Notes under the pieces: model-generated
Told to the model about the DNA's origin: nothing
The model's database searches: none
The model's input: only the letters and a program-made list of their open reading frames with translations
Made by a program: the position numbers and the translations under genes
In this document: one piece after another, positions 52,730 to 62,900 of the stretch
How positions within the stretch are numbered: position 1 is the stretch's first letter
Layout of the letters: each line of letters starts with the position of its first letter
Assembly: GCF_016887565.1 (NCBI RefSeq)
Contig: NZ_CP069396.1
Coordinates: 186,001 to 250,000, forward strand
Origin: Archangium violaceum
Lineage (GTDB): Bacteria; Myxococcota; Myxococcia; Myxococcales; Myxococcaceae
Direction of reading: 5' to 3'
DNA length: 64,000 nucleotides

Positions 52730-55126
52730 CTAGAGCCGGACCTCGACGCGGCTCCACCCCGCCTCCACCTCCAGCAGCAGCAGGCCGTCCACGAAGCGGT
52801 GCTCCCGCGCGCCGTGCACCTCGCGCGGCGGCGTCAGGGCGTAGACGCACAGCGTCTCCGTCTCGCGCGCCAGGGGCAGCGTGCCCTCCGTGCTCCGCTC
52901 CAGCACGAAGCGGTCTCCCTTCCACCCACCGGCCAGCCGCGTCAGCCGCGACGCGCCGTAGCCGTCTCCCTCGTCCTCGTAGAGGCGGGCCTCCACGTGC
53001 TCGGCCGCGTGGATGTGCCAGGTGAGGTGCGCCCAGTTGGCCGTCGTGGTGTGCTGCGCGGGCTCGGTGAGGGCCAGCGCGCCTCCGGCCCGCAGCCACA
53101 TGGGCACCGTGCCCAGCGGCGCCTCGGCGAGGACGTGCTGGCGGCCCTCGAGGGGCTCTCCCGACAGTCCGAGGTTGGAGAAGGGCAGCCACCTGCCCTC
53201 GGGCAGGTACATGTGCCGCCGCGTGCGGCCCTGGCGCACCACGGGGGCCACGAGCAGGTCCCTTCCGAAGAGGAACGCGTCGTCCATGCGCAGCGCCTCC
53301 GTGTCCCCCGGCGCGTACATGACGAGCGGGCGCAGCGCGGGCAGGCCCTCCTGGGAGGACTCGTGCATGAGCGAGTAGAGCGTGGGCAGCAGCTGGTAGC
53401 GCCGCTCGAGCCACTCGCGGGCGATGGACAGGTAGGGCTCGCCGAAGCGCCAGGGCTCCTGGAAGCGCGTGCCCTTGGCGGAGTGGTTGCGCAGCAGCGG
53501 GTAGAAGGTGCCCAGCTGCTGCCAGCGCACGAGCATCTCCCCCGTCGTGTTGCCCATGAAGCCGGCCACGTCCGAGCCGGTGAAGGACACGCCGGACAGG
53601 CCCAGGCCCAGCAGCATGGCGATGGACAGCTCCATGTGCGACCAGTAGCTGGAGTTGTCCCCCGTCCACACCGCGGTGTAGCGCTGGATGCCGGCCGAGC
53701 CCGCGCGCGTCAGCAGGAAGGGCCGCCGCTCCGGTGCCAGCTTGCGCAGGCCCTCGTACGCCGCCTGGGCCATGCCTATCGCGTAGACGTTGTGCACCTC
53801 CAGGTGGCGCTTGTCGCCGTGCCGCGCGTCGTGCGGCAGCGTGGGCCCTTCCACCTTGCCCTTGTCCCGGGCGGCCGCCGAGATGATGGAGAAGGTCTCA
53901 TCGCCGTTGACGAGCCGGAAGCAGGCCGGCTCGTTCATGTCGTTCCAGAAGCCCGCGATGCCCGCCTCCACGAAGCCCTTGTGCAGCCCGCCCCACCAGG
54001 CGCGCGCCGCCTCGCGCGTGAAGTCCGGGAACACGGCTGGCTTCGGCCACACCTCGCCCACCAGGACGCTGCCGCGGTCGTTGCGCACCAGATGGTCGCC
54101 CGCGAGCGCCTCGTCATAGACGCGGTAGCCCGGCTCGGCCTTCACCCCGGGGTCGATGATGGTGACCAGCCGCACGCCCTGCGCGGCCGCCTCCTTCGCC
54201 AGCCCCGCCGGATCCGGATAGCGCGCCCGGTCCCACGTCCAGACCTTGTAGCCCTCCATGTAGTCGATATCGAGGTACACGCAGTCCAGGGGCAGCTTGT
54301 GGGCGCGGTAGCCTTGGATGACGGAGCGGATCTCGTTCGCGTTCTCGTAGCCCCAGCGCGACTGCTGCGCGCCCAGGCTCCACAGCGGCGGCAGGGGCTG
54401 CCGGCCGGTGAGGGCGGTGTAGCGCCGCACCACGTCCGCGGGCAGGGGGCCGGCGAAGAGGTAGGCGTCCAGCTCGGGTCCGGTGGACTCCCAGCGCACG
54501 GCCGTGGGGTCCTCGGCCGCCACGTCCGCCTCCAGCCGCCAGGACTCGTCGAGGAAGAAGCCCCAGGCGACCCCGTCGCGCAGGCCGAGGCTGAAGGGGA
54601 TGGACTGGTAGAGGGGGTCCGTGTCCGGGTGGTGCGGCACCACGTCCGTGTTCCAGAAGACGAAGTGCATGCCGCGCTTGTCCAGCGCGCCCACCTTCTC
54701 ACCGAAGCCCAGCCAGGCCTCGTCGGGGGGCGCGTGCAGGGAGATGCGCGAGCGGAAGCGCGTCACGGGGTAGTCCGGCATGGCCTCGCCGGAGAAGCCC
54801 TCGCACCGGGCGAGCTCCCGGCCGGAAGCGTCCCGCAGCAGCCAGTTGCCCTGGGCGAGCCCCACCTCCAGGGACAGCTCCTCCGTCGCCACCACGGCGA
54901 CCTGGCCGTCCATCTCGCGGCGCAGGGAGAGGGGCCGCTGCCCCTGCTCCACGACGGCCCAGGACTGCTTGGGCGCCAGCTCGCGGGGGCCGAGCGCGGA
55001 GTGGCCGAGCGACGGGACGTGGCGCAGCCTCAGGACTCCGGGAAGGGGGCTGCGGACCTCCAACGCGGTACGCGGGCCCCAGAACGTGATGCGGGTGGAC
55101 TCGATGGAAATGTCGTCGAAGCGCAT
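52730..55126 (-). CDS. GH31 alpha-glucosidase
   Basis: A 798-residue GH31 enzyme. An N-terminal beta-sandwich (GFGEKVGALDKRG, FWNTDVVPHH) leads to a TIM barrel with PLPPLWSLGAQQSRWGYEN and LDCVYLDIDYMEGYKVWTWD. The catalytic nucleophile Asp is in GFWNDMNEP and the acid/base Asp in AVWTGDNSSYWSHM, followed by GFMGNTTGEMLVRWQQLGTFYPLLRNHSAKGTRFQEPW. C-terminal beta domains end the protein. No signal peptide, so it probably hydrolyses imported alpha-glucosides in the cytoplasm. The ATG at 55126 begins RFDDISIEST; earlier in-frame codons extend into low-complexity sequence. Confidence 0.92.
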   Translation of the reverse strand: MRFDDISIESTRITFWGPRTALEVRSPLPGVLRLRHVPSLGHSALGPRELAPKQSWAVVEQGQRPLSLRREMDGQVAVVATEELSLEVGLAQGNWLLRDASGRELARCEGFSGEAMPDYPVTRFRSRISLHAPPDEAWLGFGEKVGALDKRGMHFVFWNTDVVPHHPDTDPLYQSIPFSLGLRDGVAWGFFLDESWRLEADVAAEDPTAVRWESTGPELDAYLFAGPLPADVVRRYTALTGRQPLPPLWSLGAQQSRWGYENANEIRSVIQGYRAHKLPLDCVYLDIDYMEGYKVWTWDRARYPDPAGLAKEAAAQGVRLVTIIDPGVKAEPGYRVYDEALAGDHLVRNDRGSVLVGEVWPKPAVFPDFTREAARAWWGGLHKGFVEAGIAGFWNDMNEPACFRLVNGDETFSIISAAARDKGKVEGPTLPHDARHGDKRHLEVHNVYAIGMAQAAYEGLRKLAPERRPFLLTRAGSAGIQRYTAVWTGDNSSYWSHMELSIAMLLGLGLSGVSFTGSDVAGFMGNTTGEMLVRWQQLGTFYPLLRNHSAKGTRFQEPWRFGEPYLSIAREWLERRYQLLPTLYSLMHESSQEGLPALRPLVMYAPGDTEALRMDDAFLFGRDLLVAPVVRQGRTRRHMYLPEGRWLPFSNLGLSGEPLEGRQHVLAEAPLGTVPMWLRAGGALALTEPAQHTTTANWAHLTWHIHAAEHVEARLYEDEGDGYGASRLTRLAGGWKGDRFVLERSTEGTLPLARETETLCVYALTPPREVHGAREHRFVDGLLLLEVEAGWSRVEVRL

Positions 55127-55383
55127 GGGCGCGCGCAGCCTATGCGCTGTGAGCCACCCGGCGCGGCACTTCTTCGCACCGCCCGTGTCGCCGCTTTCAC
55201 GGGGATCGGATTTTTCGCCGTATCGAGGTGGGAAGCGGACCAGCACTGGTTCACGGCCATCCCGCGGTGGCCTCCGCCATCACATCCGGCACCTTGCTCC
55301 TCTGTCGTTCATAGCAGGGCAAGGCAGCGCGGGCCTTTCAACCAGACCACCGCGTGAACACACACGTATGGAGAAAGGAACCC

Positions 55384-56025
55384 ATGAACATCATCGGAAG
55401 GACCCGCTCGCTGCTGGGGAGTGTATTCCTCATCGCGGGTACCGCCATGGCCCCCGTCCAGGCCGCCAATGTCGCCGTGCAGCCCCAGGCGGGCACGTGC
55501 GAGAAGACCTGTGACGCGCAGTATCTGGCCTGCTCACGCCCCTGTGGCGGCTCGGATCCCTGCCTCAACCGCTGTGATCGCCAGTTCGAGCGCTGCGTCA
55601 CCGCCTGCCCCGGCTCCGACCTCGATGGAGACGGCGTCCCCCGGGAGCAGGACAACTGCCCCAAGGTCGCCAATGCCTCTCAGTCGGACTGTGACCAGGA
55701 TGGCCTCGGTGACGCTTGCGAGACCGACCCCGGTGTCTTCGTCTTCAAGGAGCCCACCATGCTGCTGTGCCACTTCGACGCGGACAAGAACCTCCTCAGT
55801 GGCTTCACCGTGGAGATCTACACCGCGGACGCGTACCGGGACAGCAGCTGCCTGAAGCTGCCGGATCGCTACCGCAAACGGATGGTGACCAGCGTGCACT
55901 GCGGTTTCAACCTTCCGAGCACGTGTGAGGGCCGCGTGGCCCGGCGTGCGGCGGAGCTGGTGGCTCAGGGATACAAGCCCCCGAGCTCGAGCCCGGGCGA
56001 CCAGTGTCCCCAGCCTCGCATCTGA
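55384..56025 (+). CDS. Secreted cysteine-rich protein with thrombospondin type-3-like repeat
   Basis: A 213-residue exported protein. The signal peptide (about 1-27, MAPVQA cleavage) is followed by a Cys-rich block with a CxxxC-x-YxxC...CxxRCDRQFERC pattern like myxobacterial lipoproteins. A thrombospondin type-3-like calcium loop (LDGDGVPREQDNCPKVANASQSDCDQDGLGDACE) and a C-terminal beta domain with three Cys follow. The acidic loop predicts calcium binding outside the cell. AAGGAA precedes the ATG at 55384; an earlier ATG 30 bases upstream lacks a site. Confidence 0.78.
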   Translation: MNIIGRTRSLLGSVFLIAGTAMAPVQAANVAVQPQAGTCEKTCDAQYLACSRPCGGSDPCLNRCDRQFERCVTACPGSDLDGDGVPREQDNCPKVANASQSDCDQDGLGDACETDPGVFVFKEPTMLLCHFDADKNLLSGFTVEIYTADAYRDSSCLKLPDRYRKRMVTSVHCGFNLPSTCEGRVARRAAELVAQGYKPPSSSPGDQCPQPRI

Positions 56026-56146
56026 GCGCCCGCCTTCCGCTCCACCGATGGCTGCGAGACAGAAGGGCGTGAAGTCATGAGAGGACCTCCCGGTGCTGGG
56101 GCAGAGTACCGTCAGGTGCAATCCCGGAAACCGGCGAGGACCTTTC

Positions 56147-56833
56147 ATGAAGCAAGCGGCCCAGGTGGTGAAGGAGATCAGCGAGGCGCTTCGGGAGGTG
56201 GACGAGCAGCTCCGCCACCATCCCTACCCCGCGGCGCTGGAGCGGGGCGAGGTGACGGTGGAGGCGCTGCGAGCCTTTCCCGGGACCCAGTACCACGTCG
56301 CCACGAGTGACCTCCGCTCGATGGCGATGATGGTGCAGCGCTTCGGTCACACCTCCGCGCGTGGCTTTCTCAACGGCATCCTGCAGGGCGAGTTCGCCGC
56401 GCTGGACGGTCTGCGGGTGCTGGCTCGCAGGCTGGGGATGACGCAGGAGGATCTGGAGCGGTACGAAGTGACGCCCGAGGGCTTCGCCTACGCCACCAAC
56501 ATGGCCTGGATGGCGGCCAATGTGTCGGCGGCGGAGTTCGTGGTGGGCATCCTGGTCAACTTCCCGGCATGGGGGCTCACCTGCGGCCGGATGAGCCAGG
56601 CGCTCCGGACTCGCTACGGTTTCACGGAGCAGGAGACCGTGTTCCTGGATGCCTTCGCCCAGCTGCCTCCACTCGAAGGCGCCGCGCTCCCCATCATCCA
56701 GGAAGGGCTGGACCAGGGGGTGGAGCCCCGGTTGCTCCACCGCGCGGCACGCTTCTTCCAAGCTTACGAGAAGATGTTCTGGGACGCGATGATGGAGGCC
56801 ACCCGGCATGCCCGCGTGGGAGGCGGTGTGTAG
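56147..56833 (+). CDS. TenA/haem-oxygenase-like fold protein
   Basis: A 228-residue all-helical protein of the TenA/PqqC/haem-oxygenase-like superfamily: LRHHPYPAALERGEVTVEALRAFPGTQYHVATSDLRSMAMMVQRFG and helix FLNGILQGEFAALDGLRVLARRLG. The HHPY and QYH positions correspond to the metal- or substrate-binding face of iron-containing members. No thiamine genes are near. It ends nine bases before the vanadium-haloperoxidase-type gene and is probably co-transcribed with it. AGGAC precedes the ATG at 56147. Confidence 0.72.
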   Translation: MKQAAQVVKEISEALREVDEQLRHHPYPAALERGEVTVEALRAFPGTQYHVATSDLRSMAMMVQRFGHTSARGFLNGILQGEFAALDGLRVLARRLGMTQEDLERYEVTPEGFAYATNMAWMAANVSAAEFVVGILVNFPAWGLTCGRMSQALRTRYGFTEQETVFLDAFAQLPPLEGAALPIIQEGLDQGVEPRLLHRAARFFQAYEKMFWDAMMEATRHARVGGGV

Positions 56834-56842
56834 CATCCGCGC

Positions 56843-58351
56843 ATGACCCCAGTTCGACTGTTCGTCCTCTGTCTCACCCCGCTGCTGTTGTTGGGTGCGT
56901 CCGCTCATGCGGCTCCCACCCCGGCCACTCCTTCCGCCGCGTACCAGTGGCTGGACATCACGCTCGAAGCCACGGCCCGGGAGGTGGAACGGCGCGGCGC
57001 ACGGCCCACGGTCATCTCCCGTGCGCACGCCATCGCCGTGACCGCCATGTTCGACGCCTGGGCGGCGTACGACGCGCGGGCGGTGGGCACCCGGCTGGGG
57101 GGCACCCTGCGCCGGCCTCCCGCCGAGCGGACCGTGGCCAACAAGGAGAAGGCCATCGCCTACGCCACCTACCGCGCCCTGGTGGAGCTCTACCCGGAGG
57201 ACCGCGCGTGGTGCGCGGACCAGATGCGGCGGATGGGGTTCGATCCGGAGGACACCTCGACCGACGTCTCCACACCCCAGGGCGTGGGCAACGTCGCGGC
57301 GGCCGCGCTCCTCGACTGGCGGCGGCACGATGGCTCCAACCAGCTCGGTGACGAGCCCGGCTCCAGTGGCGTCCCGTACTCCGACTACACCGGCTACGCG
57401 CCCGTCAATCCACCGGACCGCATCATCGACCCCGACCGGTGGCAGCCCATCTCGTTCGATGATGGGAAGGGCGGCACGATCACTCCCGGCTTCCTGACGC
57501 CCCACTGGTACCAGGTGAAGCCCTTCGCGCTCCAGTCCAGCAGCCAGTTCCGCCCGCCGCCTCCTCCGAAGGTGGGCTCGTACCAGCTCGCCCGGGATGT
57601 GTGGGAGGTCATCTACTACAACGCCCACCTCACCCCGGAGCAGAAGGCCCTCGTCGAGTTCATGCGCGATGGTCCCCGCTCCACGGCGCAGTCCGGCCAC
57701 TGGCTGCGGTTCGCGCAGGACGTGTCCCGCCGCGACCAGTACGGCCTGGACCAGGACGTGAAGCTCTTCTTCAGCGTGAGCAACGCGGCGCTGGATGCCT
57801 TCATCGCCGCCTGGGAGGCCAAGCGGTTCTACGACTCCTCCCGCCCGTGGACGCTGGTGCGGTACTACCGCGCGGGTGACGAGCTGTTGGGCTGGGTGGG
57901 ACCGGGCCAGGGTGTGGACAAGATTCCCGCCGAGCAGTGGCATCCGTACTCGCCCACCACCTTCATCACGCCGCCCTTCCCGGGCTACGTGTCGGGGCAC
58001 AGCACGGTGAGCGCCGCTTGTGGCCGGGTGCTGGAGCTGTTCACCGGCAGCGACTCCTTCGGGAAGGTGGAGCATCTCACCGCGGGAGCCCTCACGGAGC
58101 CGGGCTTCGCCTGCAACATCATCCAGCAGCGCAAGGGGAAGCCCTCCAAGGACACGCCCGAGGACTGCGAGGTGACCCTGGTGCTGCCGACCTTCAGCGA
58201 GACGGCGGAGATGGCCGGCATCTCGCGCGTGATGGGCGGCTACCACATCCAGGCGGACAACATCGCGGGACTGACGCTGGGGCGCCAGGTGGCGGATTAC
58301 CTCTGGCCCCGGACGCGCGCCTACTTCGACGGCACGGCGCCGGTGCCCTGA
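56843..58351 (+). CDS. Secreted vanadium-dependent haloperoxidase/PAP2-family enzyme
   Basis: A 502-residue exported protein: signal peptide ending SAHA, then a helical vanadium-haloperoxidase/type-2 phosphatase domain. The vanadate-binding motifs are present: Lys-x6-Arg-Pro in AKRFYDSSRPWTLV, PPFPGYVSGHST (Ser-Gly-His) and SRVMGGYHIQADN (Arg and the His that binds vanadium). It belongs to the bacterial vanadium-haloperoxidase-like group, whose members oxidise halides with peroxide or act as acid phosphatases. Halide choice cannot be read from the sequence. It is co-directional with, and nine bases after, the TenA-like gene. Confidence 0.85.
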   Translation: MTPVRLFVLCLTPLLLLGASAHAAPTPATPSAAYQWLDITLEATAREVERRGARPTVISRAHAIAVTAMFDAWAAYDARAVGTRLGGTLRRPPAERTVANKEKAIAYATYRALVELYPEDRAWCADQMRRMGFDPEDTSTDVSTPQGVGNVAAAALLDWRRHDGSNQLGDEPGSSGVPYSDYTGYAPVNPPDRIIDPDRWQPISFDDGKGGTITPGFLTPHWYQVKPFALQSSSQFRPPPPPKVGSYQLARDVWEVIYYNAHLTPEQKALVEFMRDGPRSTAQSGHWLRFAQDVSRRDQYGLDQDVKLFFSVSNAALDAFIAAWEAKRFYDSSRPWTLVRYYRAGDELLGWVGPGQGVDKIPAEQWHPYSPTTFITPPFPGYVSGHSTVSAACGRVLELFTGSDSFGKVEHLTAGALTEPGFACNIIQQRKGKPSKDTPEDCEVTLVLPTFSETAEMAGISRVMGGYHIQADNIAGLTLGRQVADYLWPRTRAYFDGTAPVP

Positions 58352-58371
58352 GCACGGCCCTCCGGTGAGGT

Positions 58372-58389
58372 CCGGGCCCTCGGGCCCGG
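58372..58389. terminator. Hairpin between convergent genes
   Basis: CCGGGCCC-TC-GGGCCCGG, 20 bases after the haloperoxidase stop; an 8-base perfect stem with a two-base loop, no T-run. Confidence 0.45.
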
Positions 58390-58450
58390 GCTTCCCGGCT
58401 CGCGGGCGCCATTCCCAGCAAATGCCTGGGTCTGGCGCACTGTCGCTCCC

Positions 58451-59824
58451 TCATTGAGCAACGGGTTCCTGGATGGTGGGCTGCTGCTGGGCCGCCGCCT
58501 GCTTCTGCCGCCGGAAGTGCAGCCGCGCCAGATAACCGCGCACGGCGCTCTGAATCACCGGTGCCGCTTCCTGCCGCTTCTTCGCCAGGTCGATCCGGTC
58601 CTGGAAGACCTCCAGCTGCGTCTTGGGCTTCACGGGCACCACCGGCGGCGGCGCGGCGATCCGCGGCCGGTACGTCGACAGGTCCGGTACCCTGCTCCAG
58701 TCGTTCTTGTTGATGCCGCTCACCAGCAGCTCCAGCTGCGTCCTCAGGTTGGCCTGGAGCCACGTGTCGAATTCCGTGGTCGGCGCCTGGGTCTGGTGAA
58801 GTGACATCATCCAGGTGATGAGCAGCTCGACGCAGCGGTCGAAGTAACGCCAGTCGTCGTAACGCGGCTCTCCCTTGTTCTTGTAGAACTTCATGGCATC
58901 GACGGCGCCGTCGGTCTGCGGAGCCCAGAGCTCGTCCTTCACGAGCGTGCCCCACGGAATCACCCGCTGGCGCACCAGCTCGATACCGATGCGCCCCAGC
59001 AGATGCCATTCCACGTGGCGGCCGGACTCGGCCAGACACGCCACCATGAACCACAGCCGCGTCGGCCAGTCGAGCCCCGGGTTGATGATGTCGCAGGGAC
59101 TCGCGAGGAGTTGTTGCAGAAGACTCGCATCCGGAGAGCCCGCACCGGCGAGGATCTCCAGGTACCGCAGCCCCAAGAACGTATGGCTCTTCTCGGGCTT
59201 GAGCTTGCCCGGCATGTCCATGTGGTTGGGGTCGTAGTACTTCGTCTCCTTTGCCAGCTGTGTCTTGGGCTTGAGCAGGCGGTGGTCGATATAGACGTAC
59301 CAACTCGGCCCTACGAGCGGCAGGAAGGTCGTTCCCAGGTCGGTGGTCGAGAGCCGCGTCTTGAAGTAGGTCGTCGCCTTGGTGAGCAGATCCCTCGAGA
59401 AACCCGAGACGCAGCTCACACTCTCGCTCGCCCTGATCAGCTCATCGATCATCCACAAGCCAGGGATCTTCTCCTTGCTCTTCATCTGCTGGACCGTCGT
59501 GTAGGCCTGGTCCCTGAGCGATGGGGCCGAGGGCGCGCTGGTGGACGCCTTCCCCTGCTTCTTCTCCTCTTGCTTCCCCGGCTTGGGGAAGAGGTGCAGG
59601 ACGGCGTCGTCACTCCGGCAGAGCTCGATGAATTCGAAGTACGCGGTGAGGATCTTGAACTGCCGGCTGGGGACGTTCTTCTTCGTCACCACGGACTCGG
59701 CCACGCCATCGAACTGCTTGAGCGTTTCGATGAGCCAGTTCGCGTTGTGTTGGGCGGGAGAACCCTTCGTCTCCTTCACGACATCATTGGCGCTGAGCCC
59801 CGTGCCGTATTCCAGGATCTTCAT
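58451..59824 (-). CDS. Unknown protein with C-terminal IQ (calmodulin-binding-like) motif
   Basis: A 457-residue soluble protein of unknown family, mostly helical, without signal peptide: a helical N-terminus, a Lys/Ser/Pro linker (KPGKQEEKKQGKASTSAPSA), a large central helical region (GLRYLEILAGAG...LDWPTRLWFMVACLAESGRHVEWHLLGRIGIELV) and a Pro-rich stretch before the tail. Residues about 424-434 match the IQ consensus IQxxxRGxxxR exactly (IQSAVRGYLARLHFRR), followed by Gln-rich sequence. IQ motifs bind calmodulin-like proteins in eukaryotes. GGGAGGA lies five bases before the ATG. Function unknown. Confidence 0.75.
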   Translation of the reverse strand: MKILEYGTGLSANDVVKETKGSPAQHNANWLIETLKQFDGVAESVVTKKNVPSRQFKILTAYFEFIELCRSDDAVLHLFPKPGKQEEKKQGKASTSAPSAPSLRDQAYTTVQQMKSKEKIPGLWMIDELIRASESVSCVSGFSRDLLTKATTYFKTRLSTTDLGTTFLPLVGPSWYVYIDHRLLKPKTQLAKETKYYDPNHMDMPGKLKPEKSHTFLGLRYLEILAGAGSPDASLLQQLLASPCDIINPGLDWPTRLWFMVACLAESGRHVEWHLLGRIGIELVRQRVIPWGTLVKDELWAPQTDGAVDAMKFYKNKGEPRYDDWRYFDRCVELLITWMMSLHQTQAPTTEFDTWLQANLRTQLELLVSGINKNDWSRVPDLSTYRPRIAAPPPVVPVKPKTQLEVFQDRIDLAKKRQEAAPVIQSAVRGYLARLHFRRQKQAAAQQQPTIQEPVAQ

Positions 59825-59928
59825 CAGGGTCCTCCCCTCGTGGGCGTGTCTCGTGAACGGCGCCCATCGTAGAGGAGGACCCCAGAGCTGTCAGCCCGGA
59901 GAGCCCGGAAAGAGGCGAGTCTGGATTC

Positions 59929-62900
59929 TCACGGTGTGGGAAGGATGCCGAGGCGGAAGGGGCCGCACTCGGTGTCGTAACCGTCGACGGTGACGAGGAC
60001 GGTCTGCCCGGCCGACAGGCTCACCGTCACGGACGACTGGAGCGTCTCGTTCGCGTCGTCGTTGCACCCCAGCGACGTGCCGGAGGCGGAGTCCGACACC
60101 TCAAGGCTCGTGTCATAGCTGGAGCCCGCCGTGGTGAAGGTGAAGACCCCCGCCGAGGGGGCCGTCCAGGCGAACGTGGAGTCCGGAGCCAGGGCGTTGT
60201 AGGTGCAACTGGGAGTCACATGGCTCGCCGCGGTGCACGTGGTGCCCTGGACGACGGCGGTGCCGGTGGCCGAGCCGAGGTCCCTGGGGATGGCGAGGAA
60301 CCGCGGCTCGCGGCCGTACGCCTTGTCACCCGCCATGAAGAAGAGCCTGTCCCCCACGCGGGCGAACGAATCGGGTTCGGAGGAGTCGGGGCCGGGCACG
60401 AGGTCCAGCATCCGGAACGTGCCCGCCACCGTCCCATCCGTCCGCCACAGCTCCGCGCCGCCGGCCTCGTCCACACCGGTGAAGAGCGCCAGGCCCCGCT
60501 CCTCCAACCCGAGGATGTCGACGAGGTAATCCTGCTCCCTGGGGCGGACGCCTCCTCGCGGACCCGGAAGCAACTCCACGAGCAGGTGCGTCCCGGCCTC
60601 CGTGCCGTCGGTTCTCCAGAGCTCCCAGCCGTGGGTCTCCTCGTAGGCCACGAACACCACTCCCGAGCCCGTGGCCGTGAGCGCATGCGACGCGGAGCCC
60701 CCGAGTCCGGGATGGATGTCCTCGAGCAGGTGCGTCCCGGCCTCCGTGCCATCGCTCCGCCACAGCTCGTAGCCGTGAACGCCATCGTCCGCGGTGAAGT
60801 ACAACAGGTTCTGTGAGGGCACCGGGTGGGACATCTCCAGGGCCTCGAACCCGCCCTTGACGAGGACCGTGCCGCTCTGCGTGCCATCGCTCTTCCAGAG
60901 CTGCTCCGCGCCGTATCCGTCGCGAGCGCTGAAGAACAGCGTGCCGTTCACCGCCATGAACATGCCGAGCGAGGCGTAGTTATTGGCGAAGGGCACCTTG
61001 ACCAGGCTCGTCCCGCCCGGAGTGCCGTCACTCTTCCACAACCCCGGCTCGTGAAGGCTGTCATCCGCCTCGAAATAGAGGACGCCTCCCATCACCGTGA
61101 GCTCGTCGACGCTCCCCGAGGAGTCCTCCTGGCCCATGGACTTGACGGGAACGGTGCCGGCCTCGGTTCCATCGCTGCGCCACAGGGACATCCCGTTGAC
61201 GTCGTCATACGCCTTGAAGAACAGGGCGCCGTTGAACGCGGTGAGCTCCCCGGGTTCGGAGGAGTCGGGGCCCGGGCGGAGGTCCTTGACCAGCACCGTC
61301 CCGACGGCGGTGCCATCGCTCTTCCACAGCTCGAGGCCATGCACCCCGTCGTCCGCCGTGAAGAAGAGCGTCCCGCCCACGTGCGCCGCTCCGGGCGTGC
61401 GCAGCCACGTGTCCTCCTCCGGAGCCACCCGCGCCAGGGCCCTGAGCTGGACCGTGCCGGCCGCCGTCCCATCGCTCTTCCAGAGCGCCTCGCCGGGGTT
61501 GCCATCCGAGGCGACGAAGAAGACCGTGCCCCCGACGACGCCGAGCGGGCGCTGCCGGGTCTGGGAGCTCCGGGTGCCGGCCCAGACGCCCGCCAGCTCC
61601 CGGGTTCCCTTCACGGTCCCGGTCGTCCTCCACGTGTTCCGCGGCCTGCGGTCCAGCGGGGAGCCCGACTCGTCCACCGGGCCCTCCGGCACGGAGAAGA
61701 GCAGCGCGCTCCCCACCGGGGTGAGATAGGGAGACTGTCCGTACCAGGGGTTCTCCGCTTCGGCCCACGTCTTGAGGGCGAGCGTTCCGGCGGCGGTGCC
61801 GTCGCTGCGCCACAGCCCGCGCGTGCCCACCGCGGCCGAGGCGGTGAAGTAGAGGCCACCGTTCCAGGGGACGAGCTCCTGGGGGGCCGAGCCGTCCACG
61901 CCCGGGACCAGATCCTTCACCTGGCGCGTGCCCGCCGTCGTGCCATCGCTCGTCCACAGCTCACGTCCGCCCAGGGCGTCGGTGCCAATGAAATACAGGG
62001 CATTGCCGAGCGCGGTGAGCGAGCCCGGCGCGTCATCGAAGCTCCGGACGAGGACCGGCGCCGTGCCATTGCTCTTCCAGAGCGACGCGGAGCTCGAGAG
62101 GAAGAGGGTGCCGTTGACGGCCTCCAGGTCGGCGATCCTGGAGGACTGCGTGGCCACGGCGACCGTTCCCGCGGGCGTCCCGTCGCTCTTCCACAGGACC
62201 TTGTCCACGGTGAAGAAGAGCGAGCTGCCCACCTGGGTGAGGAGGTGACTGGAGATGTAGGAGCTGGACGGCACGGGGATCGTCTTGAGGAGCACGGCCG
62301 CGCCGGTCCCAGCCCGCTTCCACAGCACCAGGTTGTTCGCGGCGTCCCTGCCGGTGAAGAACAAGGTGGTGCCCGTGGAGAGCAGCTCGAAATCGCAGCC
62401 GCAGCTGTCCGTGGGAGCCAGTTGCTGGAGGAGCACGGTGCCCGCCTCGGTGCCATCGCTCTTCCAGAGCTGCTGCAGATAGTTCCCGTCGTACTGGTGG
62501 TAGATGAAGAACACCGTTCCACCCACCTGGACCATGGCTCCAATCTGGTCCGAGTCACCGGTCCTGGGCAGGCGCTTCACCAGGACGGTGCCCGCCGCGG
62601 TGCCGTCCGTCTTCCAGAGCTCCTCGCTCCCGAAGTCGTCCGCGCCCCCACTCTGGGCCGCGAAGAAGACCGTCCCCTGCGCGAGCGTCAGGAGCCGGGG
62701 CCCAGAGCCCTTCAGTCCTGGCGCGAGGTCCTTCACCAGCGAGGTGCCCGCCTCGGTCCCGTCACCGCGCCACAGCTCCCTGCCATGCAGCTCGTCTTCC
62801 GCCACGAAGAGCGACACGCCACTCGTCAGGGCCACGGACCCGGGGCGGTGCTGGGGAAACCGGACCGGGCGGGTGTTGATGTCCCGCACCTGGGCCGCAC

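Noticed and set aside
52724-55357. An 877-codon + strand open frame opposite GH31
   Set aside because: Arg/His/Val-rich shadow; GH31 motifs are clear on the minus strand.
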